This document shows positions 56,034-64,000 of a stretch of DNA of 64,000 bases, piece after piece (positions within the stretch are counted from its first letter, which is position 1; each line of letters starts with the position of its first letter). The position numbers and the translations under genes are program-made. The stretch spans positions 1 to 64,000 of the forward strand of contig NZ_APNK01000014.1 of NCBI RefSeq assembly GCF_000732535.1, read 5' to 3'. The notes beneath the pieces are model-generated. The model searched no databases. It was not told where the DNA came from and worked only from the letters and a program-made list of their open reading frames with translations. The stretch is from Salinisphaera hydrothermalis C41B8 (lineage in GTDB: Bacteria > Pseudomonadota > Gammaproteobacteria > Nevskiales > Salinisphaeraceae).

Positions 56034-56966
56034 TCAGTCGGCGATCGGTTCGAGACGGGACTCGATCCGGTCGCGATACGGCTCGTAGCGCTCGGGCAGC
56101 TTGAGCGCCTCGCCGAGATGGGCCGTGTCTTCGTCGCGATCGAAACCCGGTTCGTTGGTGGCGATCTCGAACAGCACGCCGCCCGGCGTACGAAAATAGA
56201 TCGCCCAGAAATAGTCACGATCGATCACCGGCGTGACCTGATAACCGGTATCCAGCAGCGCCTGGCGCACCTCGGCCTGGGCCGCACGATCCGGCACGGC
56301 GAAGGCGATGTGATGCACCGACCCGGCGCCTTGGCGCGAGGCGTCGACGCTGGGCAGCACTTCCACGTCGATGGTGTCCGCGCCGTTGCCGTCGGGCATG
56401 ACGAAGCGGGTGACCTGATCCTCGCGCTCGGCGCGCTCGTAGCCCATGAATGCCAGCAGCTCGGTGGTGGCGCCGTCATCCTTGAGCCGCAGCCGTGCGC
56501 CGGCAAAGCCGTGCACCGCCGACTCGGCCGGAACACCGCCGCCGGTCCAGACCGGGCGCGCGTCGTTGGGCCGCTCGATCAGCGCGAGCGCATCGCCATC
56601 CGGGCCGATGAAGCGCAGCCGACGCTGGCCGAACGTGGTGTCGAGCGTCGGTTCCGTTGCGCCCATCGCTGCGAGCCGGTCGGCCCAGAACTCGAGTGCG
56701 CCGGGCGCTACGGCGAACTGGATTTCTCCTACTTCGCCGGTGCCCGCCGTGCCGCGGGCGGCATGCGGGAACGGGAAATAGGTCATCACCGAGCCGGGCG
56801 TCCCGATCTCGTCGCCGTAGTAGAGATGGTAGACGCTGGGCTCGTCGAAGTTGACCGTTTTCTTGACCCGCCGCAGGCCGAGCGCGTCGGTGAAGAACCG
56901 ATTGTTGCGATTGGCATCGGCGGCCAGCGAGGTGATGTGATGCAGGCCCTGAATCTGCGTGATCAT
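56034..56966 (-). CDS. MhqO-like ring-cleaving dioxygenase (glyoxalase fold)
   Basis: 310-aa protein of two paired glyoxalase/extradiol-type domains. It starts GLHHITSLAADANRNNRFFT, with metal-ligand histidine in the first HH pair; the second domain has VHHIAFAVPD (His) and VLFEIATNEPGFD (Glu). Like B. subtilis MhqO/MhqA, it is expected to open hydroquinone-type rings. First gene of a unit with the downstream esterase, divergent from a LysR gene that probably controls it. Confidence 0.9.
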   Translation of the reverse strand: MITQIQGLHHITSLAADANRNNRFFTDALGLRRVKKTVNFDEPSVYHLYYGDEIGTPGSVMTYFPFPHAARGTAGTGEVGEIQFAVAPGALEFWADRLAAMGATEPTLDTTFGQRRLRFIGPDGDALALIERPNDARPVWTGGGVPAESAVHGFAGARLRLKDDGATTELLAFMGYERAEREDQVTRFVMPDGNGADTIDVEVLPSVDASRQGAGSVHHIAFAVPDRAAQAEVRQALLDTGYQVTPVIDRDYFWAIYFRTPGGVLFEIATNEPGFDRDEDTAHLGEALKLPERYEPYRDRIESRLEPIAD

Positions 56967-57050
56967 GCGAGTCGTCCTGCCAGCATGGCGCTGACGTTGT
57001 AAGAATCTTCATGATCAATCTAGCAACGCGCCGCCCGACAGAGAATTGGC

Positions 57051-57069
57051 ATAATCCTTTTTATATTAT
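57051..57069. promoter_or_regulatory. Candidate LysR-type operator between mhqO-like gene and LysR gene
   Basis: ATAAT (57051-57055) and ATTAT (57065-57069) form a dyad of T-N11-A type in the 125-bp divergent gap, in a short AT-rich run. The geometry fits a LysR-family site, but the sequence is too AT-rich to be specific. Confidence 0.4.
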
Positions 57070-57091
57070 TTCGTGCAGCGCAATAAACGGC

Positions 57092-58000
57092 ATGGACGAC
57101 TTCAAGGCGTTACGGACCTTTCTGTTGGCGGCGGAGCGCCATAATTTCACTGCGGTGGCCCGTGAACTCGGGGTCACGCCGGCGTCGATCACGCGCACGA
57201 TCGCGGCGCTGGAACAGGATCTGGGCGTGCAGTTGTTCGTACGCACGACGCGCCGGGTCAGTCTGACCAGCGCCGGCGCGGCCTATGCCGCCCGCCTGCG
57301 GCCGGCGATGCAGGCGGTGGAAGACGCCCGCAGCGAATTGATCGATGCCCATCGCGCCGATGCCGGCACGCTGCGTATCAACGCGCCCATGTCGTTCGGC
57401 ATGCGCGTGCTGCCGGCGGTTCTGGCCGATTTCCGGGCCGCGCATCCGAACATTCGGGCGGAAGTGTCGTTGTCGGACGAAATGGTCGATATCGTCGACG
57501 CCGACTTCGACCTGGCCGTGCGGATTTCCGGGCCGCCGTCGGACAAATTCACGATCTGGCGCAAGATCTGCCCGATCGCACGCTATCTGGTCGCCGCGCC
57601 GGATACACCGTTCGCTGCCGTGTCCCATCCCAACGAACTGCCGCGCGACGCTTGTCTGGCCTTCAGCCCGGACAGCCGCGGCGAGACCTGGCCGTTGTCG
57701 CACGGCACCACCCACGTCGAGATCACGGCCGGGCGGCCGATCTGTGCCAACAACGGCGAGTTTCTGGCGAGCATGGCCGCCGCCGGGCAGGGCGTGGCGC
57801 TGTTGCCGGATTTCATCGTGGCCGAGGCGCTGGCGGCCGGCCGGCTGGTGCGGGTGCTGCCCGACTGGGCCCCGCCGCCGATATGGCTGACGCTCTATTA
57901 CCCGCCATATCATCGACTGCCGCCGCGCGTGGCGGCATTCTCGGATTTCTTCGAATCGCGGATGCAGGCGGGCGAGCGCTCGACGCCCGGTGCGGCGTAG
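57092..58000 (+). CDS. LysR-family transcriptional regulator
   Basis: 302-aa regulator. The N-terminal winged helix is typical: FKALRTFLLAAERHNFTAVARELGVTPASITRTIAALEQDLGVQLFVRTTRRVSLTSAG; the remainder is the periplasmic-binding-like effector domain. It is divergent from the MhqO-like dioxygenase gene, the standard arrangement for a LysR protein and its target. ATG at 57092 is chosen; the frame opens at 57011. The effector is probably a quinone or phenolic compound, by context only. Confidence 0.92.
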   Translation: MDDFKALRTFLLAAERHNFTAVARELGVTPASITRTIAALEQDLGVQLFVRTTRRVSLTSAGAAYAARLRPAMQAVEDARSELIDAHRADAGTLRINAPMSFGMRVLPAVLADFRAAHPNIRAEVSLSDEMVDIVDADFDLAVRISGPPSDKFTIWRKICPIARYLVAAPDTPFAAVSHPNELPRDACLAFSPDSRGETWPLSHGTTHVEITAGRPICANNGEFLASMAAAGQGVALLPDFIVAEALAAGRLVRVLPDWAPPPIWLTLYYPPYHRLPPRVAAFSDFFESRMQAGERSTPGAA

Positions 58001-58060
58001 CGAGAACGACTCGCACCGCGGCGCTATCCTGAGCGGCCTGTTTAACCATTGGAGCACGAC

Positions 58061-58606
58061 ATGGCGATACGCAAGATCGCGCGCATGGGCCACCCCGTGC
58101 TGCGCCAGCCCACTACACCGATCGCCGATCCAACCGACGGCGAGATCCAGCGCCTGATTGCGGACATGAAGGAAACCCTGGCCGACGCCGAGGGCGTCGG
58201 ACTGGCGGCGCCGCAGGTGTATGCGACGTGGTCGGTGATGATGTTCTTCGTGCCCCCGTCGCGAGCGGCCGAAGACGCGAACGACGACGGCGTGCCGCTG
58301 ACGGTGCTTGTTAACCCCGAGATCGAACCGATCGGCGACGAGCGCGTCGGCGGCTGGGAAGGCTGCCTGTCGATCCCCGGATTACAGGGCTATGTGCCGC
58401 GCTGGCGCCGGATCCGCTACCGCGGGCTCGATGAGCGCGGCGCCCCGATCGAACGCGAGGCGGCCGATTTCCATGCCCGAGTGGTGCAGCACGAATACGA
58501 TCATCTGCAGGGCGTGCTCTATCCCGAACGCATGACCGACATGACGCAATTCGGTTTCGTCGAGGAGCTGATGCGCCATCCGGCAGGCGCTCCGGACGAC
58601 GTCTGA
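58061..58606 (+). CDS. def: Peptide deformylase
   Basis: 181-aa metalloenzyme that removes the formyl group from nascent proteins. All three signatures are present: GVGLAAPQ (motif 1), EGCLSIPG (motif 2, metal-binding Cys) and QHEYDHLQG (motif 3, both metal His). A short insert (SRAAEDANDDG) lies between motifs 1 and 2. TTGGAGC precedes ATG 58061. It is not next to fmt, so it is probably a second deformylase copy. Own terminator. Confidence 0.93.
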   Translation: MAIRKIARMGHPVLRQPTTPIADPTDGEIQRLIADMKETLADAEGVGLAAPQVYATWSVMMFFVPPSRAAEDANDDGVPLTVLVNPEIEPIGDERVGGWEGCLSIPGLQGYVPRWRRIRYRGLDERGAPIEREAADFHARVVQHEYDHLQGVLYPERMTDMTQFGFVEELMRHPAGAPDDV

Positions 58607-58638
58607 GCCGGAGCCCTGTCGACCGCCCGCCGGGCCGC

Positions 58639-58672
58639 CCGGCCCCATCCAGCGCTGGATGGGGCCGGTTTT
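58639..58672 (+). terminator. Rho-independent terminator of def
   Basis: A perfect 15+15-bp palindrome (58639-58668) is followed by four Ts. It also reads symmetrically, so on the minus strand it could block readthrough from gnd, but the T run favours the plus strand. Confidence 0.8.
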
Positions 58673-58694
58673 CATGGGCGCACTACAGCAGGCC

Positions 58695-60104
<1,410 letters not shown>

Positions 60105-60319
60105 GACAACATCCAGTAGGGGTAAACAGAAAGAAAATACCGAAAAATACCCAGGCTTGTCTGGCTCGGGGGAGCCGTCGAGCCGGGAATACGACGACGA
60201 TGGCCGCTCCGCGTCGCATGATCGGGGCGGTTTTTCAGCCGGAGCACCATGATTTTGCGCGCCGCGCTTCAGGCCACGTCCTGGCGCTTGTGGCCGCAAA
60301 ACCGGCGGTCTCGGATCCC
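60105..60319. other. Upstream region of gnd
   Basis: About 215 bp with no gene; probably the gnd promoter (AT-rich part 60118-60150). Confidence 0.4.
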
Positions 60320-61117
60320 GTCCGCCAATGAACGCAAAACAGCGCAAACGGCGGACCGGGATTTCTACCCCGCTGATGCGGCGCACCGTTGCGTGTTTCG
60401 GGCTTCGTTCGGCGAAGAAAACAGTCCGCAGATCAACGCAGATTCACGCCGATGCAGTCGTGCGTTCGCGGCGTAGTAGATTCGAGGCGCTAACCCGCGG
60501 CGGAATCGGTTAGAACATCTCACTCGAAGACTCTCATCGAGAACGAAGCGCACGCTGGTGTTCGCGCCAACGGCTCATAGCGCCGCCGACACCTAACCGC
60601 CATCTGCGTGAATCTGCGTCGATCTGCGGATCAATGTCTTAAGGAACGAAGAGACAGGCCAGACACGGCGCCCCGAGCCCGTGGAGATCAAAAAAACCGG
60701 TCCGCGAATGAACGCAAATGAAGCAAATAGCGGGCCCGTATTCCGACTCGGCTGATGCTGGGCGCCGTTGCGCATTCGGGCTTCGTTCGGCGAAGAAAAC
60801 GATCCGCAGATTGCGCAGATGACACAGATGCGGTTTTGCTTTCGCGGTGTAGCGGATCCGAGGCGCGCTAATCGGCGGCCGCGGAGTCGGCGAGAACATC
60901 CAAATCCAAAACTCTCGTTGAGGACGAAGCGCATACAGCCGTTCGCGCCACGAGCCACTCGTTGCCCGAACGCTTAACCGCCATCTGCGTCATCTGCGAA
61001 ATCTGTGGATAAGTGCTTTAAAGGAACGAAGAGACAGGTCAAGCGGCGCCCAGAGTCCGTGGCGGTCGCAAAACTCAGTCCGCCATTCGCGCTGTTTGCG
61101 TTCATTGGCGGACTGAG
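60320..61117. repeat. Tandem ~380-bp noncoding repeat (two units plus start of a third)
   Basis: The phrase TCCGC-AATGAACGCAAA recurs at 60320 and 60700, and the start of a third unit at 61078 opens GTCCGCCA. Other shared anchors repeat at the same spacing: GGCTTCGTTCGGCGAAGAAAAC (60401, 60779), CGCCATCTGCGT with a run of ATCTGCG words (about 60600, 60980), and AAGGAACGAAGAGACAGG (60641, 61021). The units are clearly diverged. The third start forms a 12-bp hairpin (61074-61085 with 61106-61117). No coding sequence is recognisable; it may be a recombination-prone intergenic repeat. Confidence 0.75.
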
Positions 61118-61229
61118 AATCTGAAATCCCGGCGGATCATCGCCCCGAACGATGGAATGCCATCGGCGTTGACTTGTGGATAAATGAATTCGGTAGCGAA
61201 GAAAGCAGTGGCGCGTTATGCCCCTCCGG

Positions 61230-62372
61230 CTATGTGCTGGACGCGTTCTTCAGCTGATCGATGAAGGCCTGTGCATTCAGCGAGCCCCAGCCGGTGCAGG
61301 CATCCCAGCCGGGAACGGCCTGAAAGCCCTCGACTCCGGCAAAACTGTTGTTGCCGGCGGTGATGTCGTTGAACGGCAGGCTCGATGCGTGCTGGTACAG
61401 ATACTGTGTCAGCCCGGTCAGCGGCTTGCCGCCCTCGTTGGCGCGGGCCTGATTGGCCAGGGCGACGATGGCGGCGAATACCGGGCAGGCGACCGACGTA
61501 CCGCCGACCACCGTGTTCTTCTGTTGAAACACGATCTGATAGCCGGTGGCCGGATCGGCGTTGAACGCGACATCCGGTAACCCGCGTCCGGACGGGCCGT
61601 CCAGCGCGCTCTGGAAATCCGGGCGCGGGAAGACGTTGCTGAAGCCGCCGCCCGTGGCCCCGCCGTTGCGACGGTCCTTGTAGGTCCAGGCGCTTTCGCT
61701 GCCGTCGGCCGCCAGCGAGGTGCCGCCCACGGCGACACAGCTCGGGATACTGGCAGGCGCGTCGGCATTACGGCCGGCACTTTCGCCCGGGCCCGGCTGG
61801 GTGTGCCGGCCGTAGGCGCCCTGGTCGCCGGAGGCCACGCATACGGTTACCCCAGCGGCATCCAGCTGATCGATCAGATCGCTCCATTCCTTGATCGCCG
61901 CGTCGCCGAAGCTGGCTTCGGCATCGCCGTAGGAGATCGACAGCACCGAGGGGGCGTGCTCGCTGTCGTTCAGAACATAGCGCAGGGTTTTCGACATGGC
62001 GTCGGAAAAACTCTGGTAATCGCGCCCGCCCGCGGCCTCGTAGACGAGCAGCTTGGCGCCCGGCGCCAGCGCGCCAGCCCATTGTAGATCCAGCGAGGCT
62101 TCCTGGTCGGCGCGGCTCTGGCCGTGATCGTTGCGCGTGCCGTCGACGGAAATGAATTCCACGTCCGGGGGCGTGATGTTGTGCATCTGCCAGAACGACT
62201 GTGCGTCCGGCAGGCTGAAGCCGTTGGAGAACTCGAGAATGCCGATCGATTGGCCACTACCGTCGAGATGCTCCGGTATGCCATAGGCCTGGCGGATATC
62301 ACTCGGGTAATAACCCTGGCCGCCGTGCGCGGCGTCCTCGCCGCTGCCAAAAATCGCGTATTTACGCCACAT
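61230..62372 (-). CDS. S53-family (sedolisin) serine-carboxyl peptidase without prodomain
   Basis: 380-aa acid-type peptidase with only the catalytic domain. The acid pair lies in DQEASLDLQW (Glu and Asp about residues 89-93), the oxyanion Asp in VCVASGDQGA, and the nucleophile Ser in GGTSVACPVFAA; a calcium loop (DVAFNADPATGY and the later DACTGWG) follows. S53 enzymes are normally secreted with a ~180-residue prodomain; neither prodomain nor signal peptide is present. AGAGGTGC before ATG 62372 and an in-frame TAG eight codons upstream support this short start. Cellular location is therefore unclear. Confidence 0.88.
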   Translation of the reverse strand: MWRKYAIFGSGEDAAHGGQGYYPSDIRQAYGIPEHLDGSGQSIGILEFSNGFSLPDAQSFWQMHNITPPDVEFISVDGTRNDHGQSRADQEASLDLQWAGALAPGAKLLVYEAAGGRDYQSFSDAMSKTLRYVLNDSEHAPSVLSISYGDAEASFGDAAIKEWSDLIDQLDAAGVTVCVASGDQGAYGRHTQPGPGESAGRNADAPASIPSCVAVGGTSLAADGSESAWTYKDRRNGGATGGGFSNVFPRPDFQSALDGPSGRGLPDVAFNADPATGYQIVFQQKNTVVGGTSVACPVFAAIVALANQARANEGGKPLTGLTQYLYQHASSLPFNDITAGNNSFAGVEGFQAVPGWDACTGWGSLNAQAFIDQLKNASST

Positions 62373-62647
62373 GCTGCACCTCTGCTGTTTGCACTATGCA
62401 TCGACCCTACAGCAGATGATGCACTGGACCGCATACGGTGATTTACGTAGATTTTCGAGGCCAAATGTTTGATCGAAAGGCTATTTTCTCCGGTGTCATG
62501 GTCGAGGTGCCGGCGCTGGATCGAGACGATCGGACCTGATCGGCGCCGTGCCAGTCGTCGTCTCCGGCTGGGCATTGCGTCTTATCAATACGTGCGTGCA
62601 GACCAGTGCTAAAGTCCGGGCTGATTCCCGTTGGCGCAGGCCTGCTT
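62373..62647. other. Divergent promoter region, sedolisin / RsiV-like gene
   Basis: 275 bp between divergent genes. No gene is recognised; the middle is moderately AT-rich. Confidence 0.4.
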
Positions 62648-63469
62648 ATGTCCAATCGACGGCTATGGCTTCGGATTCTGGTGGCGGTGATCGCGGCTGC
62701 CCTGGTCGCGGGCTGGTGGTTCGTGCACGGCGATCCCGGCGCTGGCCCGCGCACCCCGTCGACGGCCGCCTCGGCAGGCGGACATTCGCCGCTGGGCGAA
62801 GAGACGGTCATGCAGCGCTTCTCGCCAAAGGGCTGCAAGGATCAGTGCCCGACGGTGAAGGTCAGTACCCTGCGATTCGATAATGCGCCCAAGCTGACGG
62901 CGACGCTGCGTCGTCAGCTGCTGGGGATGGCCCAGCTCGGGGGCGACAAGCCGCACAAGACGCCATCCGATTTCAAAGCCTATGCCGCCCAGCTGTTCGC
63001 CGACAGCGAGGCCATGCGCCGGCAGAATCCGGAGATCGCGCCTTATAGCGCCGACTTCAAGGCAAGGGTGGTGGCCCGGCGAGATGGCGTGCTGGTCGTA
63101 CGTCTGGATACTTACACGTTTCTCGGCGGGGCCCACGGCATGCCGGTGACCTATTACCGGGTCATCGACGAAGGCCAGCAACGGATTCTGTCGCTGGGCG
63201 ACATGCTGGAACCGGGCCAACACAAGGCGTTCGAGGCCAAGCTGCGCGCGGCCCATACGCGGTGGGCAAAGCAGCAGCCTTTGGATATGTCGAATTGGCC
63301 GTTCACGCCGAGCGACAACGCCGCGCCCGTGGCGGACGGCATGGCGGTGACCTATCAGGCCTACGATATCGGCCCGTATGCCATGGGCCAGCCGACGCTC
63401 ACGATTCCGTACGACCAGCTCCACGGCATTCTCAAACCGCGTTTCATCCCGGGTAGCAACGCGGACTGA
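62648..63469 (+). CDS. DUF3298/RsiV-like protein
   Basis: 273-aa protein with an N-terminal membrane anchor (about residues 7-25) and an exported domain of the DUF4163/DUF3298 (RsiV, PdaC C-terminal) type: YSADFKARVVARRDGVLVVRLDTYTFLGGAHG at about 145-177, then LSLGDMLEPGQ and a tail ending TLTIPYDQLHGILKP. RsiV binds lysozyme in Bacillus; here a role as envelope sensor or inhibitor is only inferred. ATG at 62648 is chosen over the frame start at 62606. Confidence 0.82.
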   Translation: MSNRRLWLRILVAVIAAALVAGWWFVHGDPGAGPRTPSTAASAGGHSPLGEETVMQRFSPKGCKDQCPTVKVSTLRFDNAPKLTATLRRQLLGMAQLGGDKPHKTPSDFKAYAAQLFADSEAMRRQNPEIAPYSADFKARVVARRDGVLVVRLDTYTFLGGAHGMPVTYYRVIDEGQQRILSLGDMLEPGQHKAFEAKLRAAHTRWAKQQPLDMSNWPFTPSDNAAPVADGMAVTYQAYDIGPYAMGQPTLTIPYDQLHGILKPRFIPGSNAD

Positions 63470-63481
63470 GCCGGATTTCGC

Positions 63482-63688
63482 TCAGATCCGTATGAACCAG
63501 GCCAGGCCGATCAACAAGAGGTCGGCCGCGACAAGGAGGTAGGCGTTGGTGATGAACCACGGGTCGATCATCAGCCCGGTGCCGACCATCCAGGGCACGA
63601 TAGCTTTCTGACGCGAGCCGTAGGCGAAAAAGCCCATCCCGATCGCGCCGAACAGCACGCTCCAGATCATCAACGCCGAATTATTCAT
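63482..63688 (-). CDS. Small membrane protein, two helices
   Basis: 68-aa protein with two hydrophobic segments (ALMIWSVLFGAIGMGFFAYG and NAYLLVAADLLLIGLAWFI) separated by a short basic loop (SRQKAIVP). No family was recognised. Converges with the RsiV-like gene at 12-bp distance. ATG at 63688. Confidence 0.65.
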   Translation of the reverse strand: MNNSALMIWSVLFGAIGMGFFAYGSRQKAIVPWMVGTGLMIDPWFITNAYLLVAADLLLIGLAWFIRI

Positions 63689-63831
63689 GGTGTGGGCAGC
63701 CTGTGGATAAGATGCGCGTCATGGTACGGCAGGCGGGGTTACAGGACGTCTCGACAAGCTATGGCGCGGCGCCGCGCTTTGCGGCAATATCTCGCGGTTA
63801 TCCTTGCCGCGCCGCGGCTTTTCGATTGCCC

Positions 63832-64000
63832 ATGCACCCCTGTATGACCTGTGGCGCGTGCTGCGCCACCTATCGTGTTGCCTTTCATTGGCTGGAAGCC
63901 GAAGCCTCGCCCGCGGGCGCCGGCGTGCCCGTCGAACTGACCGAGCGGCTCGATCCGCATCGGCTGGTGATGCGCGGCACACGCCAGGCGCCGACTCGTT
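63832..64000 (+). CDS. YkgJ-type cysteine-cluster protein (5' part only)
   Basis: Starts ATG at 63832 with MHPCMTCGACCATYRVAFHW, the YkgJ/zinc-iron chelating Cys-cluster family pattern (C-x2-C-x2-CC), then continues open to the window end. Members are small metal-binding proteins of unknown role. The 3' end lies outside the window. Confidence 0.85.
   Translation, partial: MHPCMTCGACCATYRVAFHWLEAEASPAGAGVPVELTERLDPHRLVMRGTRQAPTR

Overview
The window is GC-rich chromosomal DNA around the replication origin of a gammaproteobacterium. The core block rnpA-rpmH-dnaA-dnaN-recF-gyrB is present, with glyQS-gmhB beside it and yidC-mnmE on the other side. Pseudomonas-like features (homodimeric AceE, GlnA with an adenylylation tyrosine, a CecR-YbhGFSR cluster) support this class. 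The mix of genes reminds me of Salinisphaera or a similar halophile, but that genus call is a guess from general impression and was not tested.

Layout. 0-1.7 kb: glnA on the minus strand behind a sigma-54 promoter and an NtrC site. 1.8-5.3 kb: glyQ-glyS-gmhB on the plus strand. 5.8-12.2 kb: gyrB, recF, dnaN and dnaA on the minus strand, with two parS sites inside recF and DnaA boxes on both sides of dnaA. 12.4-16.1 kb: rpmH, rnpA, yidC and mnmE on the plus strand, so transcription diverges from the origin. 16-22 kb: a membrane-anchored GltB-like protein, a glutaminyl cyclotransferase, an FNT channel, a CsbD-like protein, a long dispersed repeat, and a coupled amidoligase/peptidase C26 pair. 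22-29 kb: aceE-aceF-lpdA, in which E3 (LpdA) carries two lipoyl domains of its own.

29-36.4 kb is a variable, scarred region. It holds a second copy of the dispersed repeat, a TIGR02574/ParE-type toxin-antitoxin pair, a second copy of the lpdA 3' end with its terminator, a HigA pseudogene and an orphan HigA, an AT-rich AlbA_2/HATPase gene, a decayed duplicate of chaC beside the intact chaC, and a 285-bp inverted-repeat element abutting a Gln-rich secreted protein. A second copy of that element (270 bp, at 44.1 kb) splits a copper-storage (Csp-like) gene.

36.6-49 kb is a mixed accessory and metabolic stretch: GT4 glycosyltransferase, FkbM methyltransferase, Asp/Glu racemase, YjfB-like protein, S9 peptidase, OpgC-like protein, YaiI, cold-shock protein, PpiC, YigZ, a DUF1275 protein, a GGDEF protein and FucU. 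49.6-55.3 kb is a tightly coupled cecR-ybhG-ybhF-ybhS-ybhR export operon. 55.4-58 kb is a quinone/aromatic-type dioxygenase plus esterase, divergent from a LysR regulator. 58-64 kb: def, gnd, a tandem ~380-bp noncoding repeat, a sedolisin without prodomain, an RsiV-like protein, a small membrane protein and the start of a YkgJ-type cysteine-cluster protein.

The most unusual signals are two repeat families in which the inverted-repeat arms change together between copies: the 285/270-bp element and the ~490-bp post-terminator repeat. Next are the two-lipoyl E3, the duplicated lpdA tail flanking a toxin-antitoxin cassette, and the paired parS sites inside recF. No tRNA, rRNA, CRISPR array or intact transposase was seen.
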